DNA of 64,000 nt. It comes from Palsa-504 sp963739135. GTDB taxonomy: Bacteria > Actinomycetota > Actinomycetes > Streptosporangiales > Streptosporangiaceae. How positions within the stretch are numbered: position 1 is the stretch's first letter; each line of letters opens with the position of its first letter. The translations under genes were made by a program, and so were the position numbers. Shown piece after piece: positions 50,970 to 60,302 of the stretch. The notes beneath the pieces are model-generated. The model had not been told where the DNA came from. It saw only the letters and a program-made list of their open reading frames with translations, and made no database searches. Location: the NCBI GenBank assembly GCA_963739135.1, contig CAVTZG010000030.1, positions 1-64,000 of the forward strand. Direction: 5' to 3'.

Positions 50970-53784
50970 GTGCCGGAAGGCTCGAACGCGTACAACAGCC
51001 TGTGGCAGGTCAGGAACGACGCCTGGTCCAGGCTGGAAGAGGCAACAGGCCAGCTGGCGCTGGCCTGCAGCCAGCAGCGTCCCCTCGAGCCGCTGACCGA
51101 GACGGTGGCCGCGGAGCTCGAACTCCTCGGGCCCATCGAGCGGTTCTGGGCCTTTCCCGGCATGCCGGCCTACCAGAAGGTCCGGCGGCTGTTCGCAGCC
51201 GGGAAGTACGACCGGTGCGCGACGGTCGTGGCCCGGCTCAACCGGGCCCTGGCCAGCGATTCCTACCACGGGCAGGTCTGGGACGCCGAGCTCGACGACG
51301 ACTTCCACGAGGCCGACGGCCGCCCGGCTGACCCGGCCCGGACCGACCGGCCCTACTTCGAGGTGCTGATCGTCGAGGACATGACCGAGGAGCAGGAGCG
51401 CGCGCTGCGCGAGGAACTCCGCCGCTGGCGCCGACCGGACGACCAGTTCGCCTACGAAATAGTCGTGGTGCCGAGCTTCGACGACGCGGTGATGGCCGCC
51501 CGGCTGAACTTCAAGCTGCAGGCCTGCGTGGTCCGCACCCGATTCGCTCACCGGTCCCGCCATGACACCTCCTCGATCCGCCAGTTCGTGAGCCTGCTCG
51601 GATCCGACGACCTGATGGAACACGGGCCGGACGAACGCGCCCAGATCCTGGCCCGGGCCCTGGCCCGGATCCGACCGGAGCTCGACCTGTACCTGATGAC
51701 GGAGATCTCGGTCGAGAACCTGGCCGGCGCTCAGCCACCACTTCCGGCGCATCTTCCATACCCGCGAGGGGTCCCTGGAGCTGCACCTGTCCATCCTGGA
51801 CGGCATCGCGGCCCGGTACCGCGCGCCGTTCTTCAGCGCGCTGCGCAGCTACAGCCACCGGCCGACCGGCGTGTTCCACGCGCTGCCCGTCTCGCACGGC
51901 AAGTCGATCGTGAACTCGCACTGGATCAAGGACATGGTCGACTTCTACGGCCTGGAGATCTTCCTGGCCGAGACCTCGGCTACCTGCGGCGGCCTGGACT
52001 CGCTGCTCGAGCCGACCGGGCCGCTGCGCGAGGCGCAGCAGCTGGCGGCCCAGACGTTCGGCTCCCGGCAGACCTACTTCGTCACCAACGGGACCTCCAC
52101 GGCCAACAAGATCGTGGTCCAGGCGCTGGTGCAGCCGGGCGACATCGTGCTGGTGGACCGGAACTGCCACCAGTCCCACCACTACGGGTTGATGCTGGCC
52201 GGCGCCATGGTCACCTACCTGGACGCGTATCGGCTCAACCAGTACTCCATGTACGGCGCCGTCCCGCTCCGCGAGATCAAGAGCCAGCTGCTGGCCCTGC
52301 GGCGGGCGGGCAAGCTGGACCGGGTCAAGATGCTGCTGCTGACCAACTGCACGTTCGACGGCATCGTCTACGACGTCCAGCGGGTCATGCAGGAGTGCCT
52401 GGCCATCAAGCCCGATCTGATCTTCCTGTGGGACGAAGCCTGGTTCGCCTTCGCCCGGTTCCACCCGGTCTACCGCCCGCGCACCGCCATGCGGGCGGCC
52501 CGCACCCTGGCCGAGACGCTGCGCCAGCCGGAGTACCGGCAGCGCCATGGCGAGTTCGCCGCGGAGATCGGCGCGATCGACGCCGCCGACGATGAGGTCC
52601 TGCTGAGTCGCCGGCTGCTGCCCGATCCCGCCCGGGCCCGGGTCCGGGTGTACTCCACCCAGTCCACGCACAAGACGCTGACCTCGCTGCGGCAAGGGTC
52701 GATGATCCACGCCTGGGATCAGGACTTCAGCCAGAAGGTCGAGGAGACCTTCCACGAGGCGTACATGACGCACACCTCCACGTCGCCGAACTACCAGATC
52801 CTGGCCTCGCTCGACCTGGGCCAGCGTCAGGCCGCGCTCGAGTGCTTCGAGCTGGTGCAGAAGCAGATCGAGAACGCGATGCGGCTGCGCGACGCGGTCG
52901 ACCACCATCCGCTGCTGTCGAAGTACATGCGCTGTCTCACCACCCGCGACCTGATCCCGGCCGAGCACCGGCCGACGAAAATCGATCAGCCGCTGCGTTC
53001 CGGGCTGCCCAACATGATCAAAGCCTGGGACGGCGACGAGTTCGTCCTGGATCCGTCCCGGGTCACCATCTTCATCGGGCCGACCGGCATCGAGGGTGAC
53101 ACGTTCAAGCGCCATCACCTGATGGACCGCTTCGGCGTGCAGATCAACAAGACGTCCCGCAACACGGTGCTGTTCATGACCACGATCGGGACCACCCGCA
53201 GCTCGGTGGCCTACCTGATCGAGGTGCTGGTGACCATCGCCCGCGAGCTGGACGTCGAACTGGCCGACATGAGCCTGGCCGAGCGTGCCGCGCACGAGCG
53301 CGCGGTGCAGCGGCTGACCGCGCCGTCGGCGCCCCTGCCCGACTTCAGCGGCTTCCACCCGAGCTTCACCGACGGCCAGGGGGTGCCGACCCCGGAAGGC
53401 GACGTGCGGCGCGCCTTCTACCTGTCCTACAACGACAGTTACTGCGAGTACCTCATGGCCGACGAGGTGGAGCAGCGGGTCGAGAACGGCGACCAGGTGG
53501 TCTCCACCACCTACGTCACGCCCTACCCGCCGGGCTTCCCGGTGCTGGTACCCGGGCAGGTGTTCAGCCGGCAGATCCTCGCCTTCATGCGCAGCCTTGA
53601 CACGCCCGAGGTGCACGGTTATCGGCCCGAGGTCGGCTACCGCGTTTATGTCGACAAAGCGCTGGAGATCGCGGCCACGGCCCGCCCGGCGCCGCCGCCC
53701 AATCCCGATGGTCCGGCCGGGCCACCCACGCCTGCTTACCTGGACGGCAAGCTGGCTAACCTGACGCCGACCAGCGCAGGCTGA
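50970..53784 (+). pseudogene. Orn/Lys/Arg decarboxylase family protein, frameshifted
   Basis: Joined across one frameshift near 51733 this is a PLP-dependent decarboxylase of about 938 residues. The N-terminal part (ERFWAFPGMPAYQKVRRLF, YFEVLIVEDMTEEQE) is the wing/receiver-like region; the second frame contains the catalytic core from LSHHFRRIFHTREG, FVTNGTSTANKIVVQALVQPG, LLTNCTFDGIVYDV, FLWDEAWFAFARF and the PLP lysine in YSTQSTHKTLTSLRQG. It would decarboxylate a basic amino acid; which one is not evident. GTG 50970 follows GGAGG. The frame break adds or loses one base in GGCGCTCAG; sequencing error is plausible because the rest is intact. Confidence 0.85.
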
Positions 53785-54799
53785 AGCTGGCCAGCGAATA
53801 GCCCAGCGCGCCCAGCGTCGGCTGGATGAAGTTGTCCCTGATGATCTGGGTGGCCTCCGCTTCGGCCGCGTTGATCAGCGGGCGGGTCACCTGCGGGTTG
53901 TGCCTGGCCTGATAGAAGGCCAGGTTCTGCGCCTGCGCGTAGAGCACCGACACTGAGAACTGCGGCTTGAGCAGCGTTCCGCATCCGAACCCGGGATAGG
54001 TCCAGCTGTGCTGCGTATCGATCGGCTGGGACAACGTGTTGTCGATCGAGATGTCGTGCACCGTCTGCGGAAGCTGCGGCTGTGGCAGGACGACGGTGAG
54101 CGCCACCCGGCCGGGCTGACCCGTCACCGGCCGGTTCAGTACGTGCAGCTGGTAGTGCCCGGACGCCGGCGTCCACCAGCCCGGCCCCGGGTTGAGGTCG
54201 ACGGTCGCGGCGGCCCGCCCGGTCGCGGCAAACGTGCTCGAATACCAGCAGGGCCAGAAGCCGATGTTCTTCGACACCTTGTGCGTGAAGACGAAGTTGA
54301 ATGTCTCCGACCCCAGAGCCGGCCGGGAGATGCCTTCGATCTTCTGCAGCACCCACGGGCCGATGTCGGTGTCGGTCGTGACGCCCGCCGTGGCCGACTG
54401 CCAGGGCCAGGTCAGCTTCACATCCGGCAAGTGCAGGTTGAGCCCGATCAGGTGCAGCCCGGCTGACAGCGTCGCCACTACCGCGAACGCCAGGGCCTTG
54501 CGGAAGATCAGCGCGCTCAGCGCCAGGGCGGCGCTCCACTTGACCCACAGCGGGATCAGCCGTCGCCGTCCCCGCCGGGTGGTCTTCCTGGGTCGGCCCG
54601 ATGCCGGGCGGAGCGTGTGGGTGCCCCCGCGGGCCCGCCGCGCCAGCGGGGCCGGTTCCGGCGCGAAGACCCAGGTGCCGTCCGGGCCGTAGCCATAGTC
54701 CTCGTCGGAGGGGTCGGGATCGTCCCACTCCCGCGGCTCCCAGGTCCGCGCTGAGCCTGAGTCGGCTTTCCCGGCCCGGGTACTGAGCAAGCGCATCAT
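53756..54799 (-). CDS. Membrane-anchored secreted protein, third gene of secretion-like operon
   Basis: A 347-residue protein with a 90-residue basic/acidic cytosolic start (EWDDPDPSDEDYGYGPDGTW), one or two hydrophobic helices at about 85-118, and a long exported domain with paired features FWPCWYSSTFAATGRAAA and SWTYPGFGCGTLLKPQFSV. Not recognised. It ends 29 bases inside the converging decarboxylase. It is the last gene behind the cell-wall hydrolase at 54832 with a 32-base gap, hence an operon. Confidence 0.7.
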   Translation of the reverse strand: MMRLLSTRAGKADSGSARTWEPREWDDPDPSDEDYGYGPDGTWVFAPEPAPLARRARGGTHTLRPASGRPRKTTRRGRRRLIPLWVKWSAALALSALIFRKALAFAVVATLSAGLHLIGLNLHLPDVKLTWPWQSATAGVTTDTDIGPWVLQKIEGISRPALGSETFNFVFTHKVSKNIGFWPCWYSSTFAATGRAAATVDLNPGPGWWTPASGHYQLHVLNRPVTGQPGRVALTVVLPQPQLPQTVHDISIDNTLSQPIDTQHSWTYPGFGCGTLLKPQFSVSVLYAQAQNLAFYQARHNPQVTRPLINAAEAEATQIIRDNFIQPTLGALGYSLASFSLRWSASG

Positions 54800-54831
54800 C
54801 GGCCTACCTCTCATGTCCTGCCGTCGGATCC

Positions 54832-57267
54832 TCAGGCGATCGCCGGGTAGCCCAGGCTCAGCACCACCGGCACCGCCCCGAACGACATGCGGAACCGCGT
54901 GCCGGGCTTGTCCGGTGCGTGCGGCTCGCTGATGGCGGGCCACCGCATCTTCTGGTGATGAGGGGTCAGGCCCTCGACCGAGTACGGGAACTCCATGGCG
55001 GAAATGTGGTGCGCCTTGAGCAGCCCGCCCCAGCGGAAGGCCGCGAAGACCTTGGCCAGGTCCCGGACCGACAGGAACCGCCGTCCGGTCAGGTCGATCA
55101 GGTAGATCACGCTGGCCAGCTCGATCAGGTCGGCCGCGCACTGCTCCACGGCCTCGGACTTCGTCCGGTACATGCTTCCGTCGGCGGTGCGGGCGCCGAG
55201 TTTCTCGCCGGTCACGGGGGAGTAGCGCGGCTGCGCCTTGCACTGCATCCAGTCGCAGGCGGCCAGCAGCTCCCACCGGATGCCGCTCCCGCTGGCCACG
55301 TCCTGGTAAAGGGGCCGCGACCGCAGCAGCGGAGTCTTGGCCGTGGTCACGAACGCGGTCGTCACCACCCGCGGGATCTGCGCGACGTAGCGCCTGGTGC
55401 TGACCCGCACGTTGCGCGGGCCCGCCCGCAGTACCGGGCCGTCGCCGGCCCCCACGGCCCGCACCGACGTCGCGGCATCGAGCACGCCGGGAATGCTGGC
55501 CCCGCCCGATCCCCCTGGGCCCGCGCTCAGCCGCGGCCCGGCATCGGTGGGGACCGCCCGCCCGGAAACCGTCGGCTGGGGCAGCACCGAGCCAGGCACC
55601 GCGGCGACCGGCTTGGACCCGGCCAGCCCGGCCACGCCCAGGTTCGCCCCGCTGACGGTCGACCCGCCTGCTGCCGTTGTCGCCGCGGGCGCGCCGCTTC
55701 CGCCCGGGGTCGAGGCCGTCGGCGCGGTCGGCGCGGTCGGCGTCCGGGCGTCGAAGCGGTACAGGTTGTACAGCCGCATCAGCCCGATCAGCGTCGAGCC
55801 GTAGCCGGGGTCGGTGGCATAGACCCCGGTCAGGTCGTTCGCGAACGTGTCGGGCGACAGCCGGTCAGCCATGGCCTGCTTGTAGCTGGACGACGTGGCC
55901 AGCAGCAGGGCGTGGTCGGTGATGCTCTGGGCCACACTGTTGTACACCCGGAACGGCGCGTTCACCGTCACCCACCCGCCGCCCTCGAACTCCTGGGTCG
56001 GCAGCAGCACCGTTCCCGCAGGACCGGTGCCCTTGATGCCGAACAGGTTCTTGTCCTGCAGCGCCAGCTGACTCTGCCCCCAGCCTGACTCGTCGATGGC
56101 CTGCGCGATCGTCACCGCGGCCGGGACGCCGTACTCCCGCTGCGCGGCGAGCGCACCCGGCGCCACCCCGCTGATGAAGGCCTGCTGCACGGCCGAGCCC
56201 GGCACCGTCGTGGTGTCCGGGGCCAGCTGGCTGCGGCTGTATCGCGGGCTGGCCGGCCCGGACGCGTAGCTGGTCACGCTCCCGGTGACCGGCTGAGAAC
56301 CAGGAACGGAGGCCGCGCCGAACAGCGCGGCCTGCGTGGACGACAGGCTGGCCGGCTGGCGGGGAACCGTCGGCCGCACCGTGGGCGAGGCCGGCGGATC
56401 GGCGGGGGCTCCGGCGCTGAGGCTCGCCGCGGGCACGCTCAGGCCCGGTATGGCCGCCTGACCCGGGGCCGCCCCAACGGTAGCCGGCGCTACCCGCGCC
56501 GGCGTACTGACCGGCGGGGGAGCGGCCTTCGTTCCGGTTGGTGTCGTGGTCACGCTGCTGAGCAGCTGGCCGTTGTTGACGAATCCGGTCACGCCCTGGG
56601 CGCCGAGCGGCCCGTCATACTGGTGCGCGTTGACGGAGAGATTCGGCATCGAATCACCGCCGATCGTGTCCAGGACGCCGCCGGAATACCTGGTGACCAC
56701 CTCGACGTGGCCGTCGAACAGGACCCAGTCCCCGGGCTGGGGGATGTAGCCGTCGCCGAGCGGGTGCCAGCGGTTATGGGCCTGGGCGTCCTGGAGGATC
56801 GACACGACGTTCAGCGAGCCGGGATTCGGGTCGACCCGGACGTCCGCCCAGTCGTTCAGCGGCCACGGATACGAGCTGCCGCCGGTGACCCAGCTCTGCT
56901 GTCCCGTTGCGCGGGCTCCCGTCTCCAGGGTGAGGCTGGCGAAAGCCGCGCACGATTCGCCGTGATCGACGCCATCGGTGCTGTCGCTGTGCCAGATCAG
57001 CGCCTCCACTTCGGCGGGCGTCTCCCGCTGGGCGAGCCTGAGATAGTAGGTGGCCGCCTTGACGATGGCCGCGCGCAGCGCATTGTCGCCCGCGGCGGCC
57101 GGCGCCGTCGGCTTGCTCGACGCCAGCAGGTGCACCGGCAGGCTGGACGGTGACGTCAGGTCGGCTACCGTCCCGTGGGCCAGGGAGAATCCGGTCATCG
57201 CGCCGCACGTACTGAGGCTGACGAGCGCCGTCGCCTGCTGCCACCTCGGTTTCCTTACGGACTGCAC
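54832..57267 (-). CDS. Multidomain peptidoglycan hydrolase (CHAP plus glucosaminidase)
   Basis: An 811-residue exported protein. A signal peptide (ALVSLSTCGAMTGFSLAHG) is followed by a CHAP/NlpC-like domain with Cys106 (GESCAAFASL) and His187 (LFDGHVEVV). After a proline/alanine linker, about residues 365-515 form a flagellar FlgJ-like beta-N-acetylglucosaminidase (AAQREYGVPAAVTIAQAIDE, GWGQSQLALQDKNLFGIKG). A third domain near the C-terminus (SGIRWELLAACDWMQCKAQP) resembles a lytic transglycosylase-type helix bundle. It would open peptidoglycan for a secretion or conjugation apparatus, or for remodelling. Confidence 0.87.
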   Translation of the reverse strand: MQSVRKPRWQQATALVSLSTCGAMTGFSLAHGTVADLTSPSSLPVHLLASSKPTAPAAAGDNALRAAIVKAATYYLRLAQRETPAEVEALIWHSDSTDGVDHGESCAAFASLTLETGARATGQQSWVTGGSSYPWPLNDWADVRVDPNPGSLNVVSILQDAQAHNRWHPLGDGYIPQPGDWVLFDGHVEVVTRYSGGVLDTIGGDSMPNLSVNAHQYDGPLGAQGVTGFVNNGQLLSSVTTTPTGTKAAPPPVSTPARVAPATVGAAPGQAAIPGLSVPAASLSAGAPADPPASPTVRPTVPRQPASLSSTQAALFGAASVPGSQPVTGSVTSYASGPASPRYSRSQLAPDTTTVPGSAVQQAFISGVAPGALAAQREYGVPAAVTIAQAIDESGWGQSQLALQDKNLFGIKGTGPAGTVLLPTQEFEGGGWVTVNAPFRVYNSVAQSITDHALLLATSSSYKQAMADRLSPDTFANDLTGVYATDPGYGSTLIGLMRLYNLYRFDARTPTAPTAPTASTPGGSGAPAATTAAGGSTVSGANLGVAGLAGSKPVAAVPGSVLPQPTVSGRAVPTDAGPRLSAGPGGSGGASIPGVLDAATSVRAVGAGDGPVLRAGPRNVRVSTRRYVAQIPRVVTTAFVTTAKTPLLRSRPLYQDVASGSGIRWELLAACDWMQCKAQPRYSPVTGEKLGARTADGSMYRTKSEAVEQCAADLIELASVIYLIDLTGRRFLSVRDLAKVFAAFRWGGLLKAHHISAMEFPYSVEGLTPHHQKMRWPAISEPHAPDKPGTRFRMSFGAVPVVLSLGYPAIA

Positions 57268-57335
57268 GGATTCACCTTCTTCCTCGGCCTTGGACGGATC
57301 ACGGTCCCTGCGCGCCGGATCGCGCTAGCGCGGCG

Positions 57336-58457
57336 TCACGTCGGGGAGCCCTCCAGGCCCCGCAGGATGGCCTGGACCTGCGGGTTCCCCGGATTGTTGG
57401 CGTATTCGAACAGCACGCTGGCGTCCTGGGCGTTGGCCGTCGGCGACCCGACCAGCCACTTGGAGTAGATGTCGGCCACCAGCGCCGCCTGCCCGGCCCC
57501 GCTGCTCACGGCCTGGGCGCAGATGTCGGGAAAGCCCGCGCGTATGACGACCGCCGACGATCCCGTGTACCTGGCACAGTTCGCCGGGCTGCTCTCCAGG
57601 CCCGGCTGGACCGACGGCTGGCCGTTGCTGCCGGTCAGGGTGGCCCCGCCGATGATGTTGTTGATGGCCCGGGCCGCCACCTCGAGGCTGTCGACCGGGT
57701 TGTCCGGGTTGTAGGGGTGATGCAGGTTCAGCGACCAGGCCACCGAACCGCCCTGGCTGGGCGTGATCGGCTCCAGGCCCTGCCGCCCGGATTTCGCATC
57801 CGTGAACTCCGGGTTGTCGCCGCTGGTCATCAGCGAGAAGACCCACAGGATCTGGCTGGTGTCCTTGGCGCAGGAGAAGTTGACCTGGTCCGGTTCGGAA
57901 GCCACATCCGGGTTCTGGCAGGCCGTGGTGATCTCGCCCTGCACCACGGCCACGCTGGGCGGCCAGGACGCGCCCTGGCGGAACACCAGGATCAGCACGC
58001 CGGCCGCCACGACCACCGCGATGACTACGCCCGCGTATATCCGGCGCCGCCGCGAGCGGCGGACCTGGACCGCGTTCGGGCGGCCGCGGTCGATGAGCGT
58101 CCTGGTGCGCTCCTCGTCAGGCCGCGGCCGCACGGTCGGGCGCGCCTGCACCCGGGTACGCCCGTGGATGGTGGCCGTCGGGATCGAGGTCGCGGCCGCG
58201 GGCGGCCGTCCCCGGCCCGGCTTGCCCGCCACCCGCCGGTAGGCCTCGCGCGGTCGGGCAAGCGCCTCCTCTTCCAGGTCGTCGTCCTCCATGAGCGCGT
58301 CGTCGGCCAGCGCGTCCTGGCCCGCGAGCGCACGCTCGCGCGCCTCGCGCAGAACCGAGAGCTCGTGCTCGAGGTCTATGGCCCTAGTTTCTAGATCCGA
58401 TAGCCAGAACCCGTCATCATCGCTAAAATTTTCGAACTCAGCGCTCGTCGTACTCAC
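57336..58457 (-). CDS. Membrane-anchored conserved protein, first gene of secretion-like operon
   Basis: About 373 residues. The N-terminal about 130 are cytosolic, acidic then basic and coiled (ETRAIDLEHELSVLREARER); one helix follows (RIYAGVVIAVVVAAGVLILV); the exported part contains CQNPDVASEPDQVNFSCAKD, TSQILWVFSLMTSGDNPEFT, NLHHPYNPDNPVDSLEVAAR and AINNIIGGATLTG. I recall closely similar proteins beside T4SS-like ATPases in actinomycetes, but cannot prove that here. GTG 58457 is my choice of start; the frame is open to 58688. It heads a three-gene operon. Confidence 0.65.
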   Translation of the reverse strand: MSTTSAEFENFSDDDGFWLSDLETRAIDLEHELSVLREARERALAGQDALADDALMEDDDLEEEALARPREAYRRVAGKPGRGRPPAAATSIPTATIHGRTRVQARPTVRPRPDEERTRTLIDRGRPNAVQVRRSRRRRIYAGVVIAVVVAAGVLILVFRQGASWPPSVAVVQGEITTACQNPDVASEPDQVNFSCAKDTSQILWVFSLMTSGDNPEFTDAKSGRQGLEPITPSQGGSVAWSLNLHHPYNPDNPVDSLEVAARAINNIIGGATLTGSNGQPSVQPGLESSPANCARYTGSSAVVIRAGFPDICAQAVSSGAGQAALVADIYSKWLVGSPTANAQDASVLFEYANNPGNPQVQAILRGLEGSPT

Positions 58458-59043
58458 CTCTAAGAATGTGCCCTGAACTGGATACTCAGGTCCGCTGGCC
58501 GGCGTGGGACGTGCCCGCCGGACCGTCATGCCCTGCGCGTGCCGCGACCCGGGCGGGATCGCCGGCGCCGCGCGAGCCCGTACCCGGCCGGGCCGCACGG
58601 CGCCGTGACCAGCGGCGATCCGAGGTCCGCCGGGCGCGCGCAGCGCCGCCCTGTCTCCCATTCCCATGTCCACTATTAGAACACACATACGATCAGCGAG
58701 GGAAGTCCTTAATTTTTGGGCTAGCTATGTTCGTATAAACGTGTATGCTGATCGGGAGGACGGCGTCAGGCCCCGCGTGCCCGGCCGCTGCGGCGCCAGG
58801 AATGCGGCGCCGATCCCGGTCATGCCCGCACGCCCGCCAGATGGCCATCCCGGGCAGCGGTCCGCCCGCGCACACTTACAGTTAGGACGTCGATTTCATG
58901 AAGAGTCCCGTTTCAGGGGTAATTAGCCGGCCCGCGAAAACCTGGGGCAATCACTAAAAGCACTCGTTCTGTTGCCCAGCGTGCGCTATAACTGGGGAAG
59001 AGCAGCTTGCCCCCGTTCTGCCGGAGAGCGGGAAAGGGGTGTA
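58458..59043. other. Long noncoding region with AT-rich patches
   Basis: 586 bases without a supportable gene. AT-rich patches occur at 58700-58750 (TCCTTAATTTTTGGG, GTATAAACGTGTATG) and 58890-58970. They are candidate promoters for the operon at 57336 and the NTPase at 59044. No terminator or known RNA could be identified. Confidence 0.45.
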
Positions 59044-59570
59044 ATGGTGGGGAAATTAGTCCGTATTCGGTCAGCAGAGGTCGCGCTGACGCGCAGCGTC
59101 CGCCCGCACGATGTGCCGTCCGCCAGAAAGGCCGTGCTGGAAAGCGCCACCCAGCGCAGCGGCTCCTCGCACCGCAACACCACCGCGCCAGGCGGCGGTG
59201 CCGCGCCCGCGTCCGACGATAAGCGTCCCCGGGCCAGGCACGCCGCCCGCCACGCCCGGACGTCCAGCCCTGAGGTCATCCGCCGCACCTCCCTGTCCAT
59301 CCGGTCCGCCGAACGCCGCCGCTGGTCGGCCGACCTGGCCCGTCCGGATCTGACCGCCTTGGTCATCCACGGCATGGGCGGGATCGGCAAGTCGACGTTG
59401 GCGGCCCAGATCGCCGCCCGGGTCAGCCAGCCGCCCGAAGGCGCCGTCAGCGCGGTCAGCGGCGCGATCTCCGCCGCCAGGCTGGTGACCGAGTCGGCCC
59501 AGATGGGCGGCGCTGGCCTCATCGTCCTGGACAACTTCGATGACAACCTGTCCGACGGACCGCGCTGGCC
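59044..59570 (+). pseudogene. P-loop NTPase (STAND/NB-ARC-like), truncated
   Basis: After a basic disordered N-terminus the frame gives LTALVIHGMGGIGKSTLAAQ, a Walker A motif typical of NB-ARC/STAND ATPases, and GLIVLDNFDDNL, a Walker B. Then the frame is lost at about 59570, where a different gene's tail begins in another frame. The sensor and repeat domains expected after the NTPase are missing. The spacing between Walker A and B is also shorter than usual (about 60 residues of low complexity). Confidence 0.6.
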
Positions 59571-59576
59571 GCCGAC

Positions 59577-59960
59577 GTGCGCGCCCGGCAGACGGCCGGG
59601 CTCCAGCTGATCGACGACGCGCGGGTCACGGTCACGCCGGCGGCCCGGGCCGCGCTCGCGGCCGGCCAGGTCGACTCGCGCTTGCTGATCGCACTGGCCG
59701 CGATGGCCGCGAACGAGCCGGTGCGGATCGTCGCCTTCGGCGACGCAGGTCCCGGAGCCAGCCCCGGCCTGCCGCTGCGGTCGGTACAGGTCCAGGCGGA
59801 CGGCGCGGCCGGACGGAACATGCTCGCCTTCGCCCGCGCCCAGCGCCCGCCCTACCTCCCGGCCGACGCGGGGCTGTCCCGCGGATCCGGCGGCCACACC
59901 ATCCTGACCATCGAGTTCGCCGCCCCCAGCCCGCTGGGCCTACTGCAGACCCAGCCCTGA
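59577..59960 (+). pseudogene. C-terminal fragment of secreted/lipoprotein-like hypothetical
   Basis: About 127 residues in another frame: GLQLIDDARVTVTPAARAAL, SRLLIALAAMAANEPVRIVA, FGDAGPGASPGLPLRSVQV and ILTIEFAAPSPLGLL. A coherent C-terminal domain of an actinobacterial exported protein with no start codon of its own. It was fused to the NTPase remnant by deletion at about 59570. Confidence 0.5.
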
Positions 59961-59961
59961 G

Positions 59962-60069
59962 CCGGTCCGCCGCCACGACTGGAGAACCCGTGAGACCTGG
60001 CTGGCCCTGGTGGCGGCCGGCCTGCAGATGGCCGGCGCCGGTGCCCGGCTTTCCCGCCGCACCACCTGA
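59962..60069 (+). pseudogene. Second C-terminal gene tail
   Basis: Reading frame to TGA 60069 gives RRHDWRTRETWLALVAAGLQ, the tail of a hypothetical actinobacterial protein. Only about 35 residues remain. It lies directly after the previous fragment. The remaining 230 bases up to the RDD gene show nothing I can name. Confidence 0.35.
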
Positions 60070-60302
60070 GCGATCACATTCTTGCCGAACGGTCCGTGCT
60101 GTCTCGTTCCGCCTCCCCATCACCTGGTCCGCGGCCGGGAACGCCAAGCCGGCCCGCGCTGCTGCCGACGTACTGATGTTTCCCATATAACCGGTAACCG
60201 GCGGATAACGGTTCGCGCACAATCGCGGGCCAGGGTGCTCCCTGACCAGATCTTGTCATAGAGTCCGCCTGGCAACCGACCGCACAGAAAGTGAGGGTTG
60301 CC

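Noticed and set aside
51511..53616. A 701-codon open frame on the minus strand over the decarboxylase
   Set aside because: It is histidine/arginine/glycine-rich with no domain, lies exactly opposite strongly conserved decarboxylase sequence, and reflects third-position GC bias.
58880..58975. Possible riboswitch (c-di-AMP-like) before a cell-wall/NTPase region
   Set aside because: Some GGGG-AATT-GCC spacing looked suggestive, but the conserved core of ydaO-type RNAs is absent and the adjacent gene is a broken NTPase.
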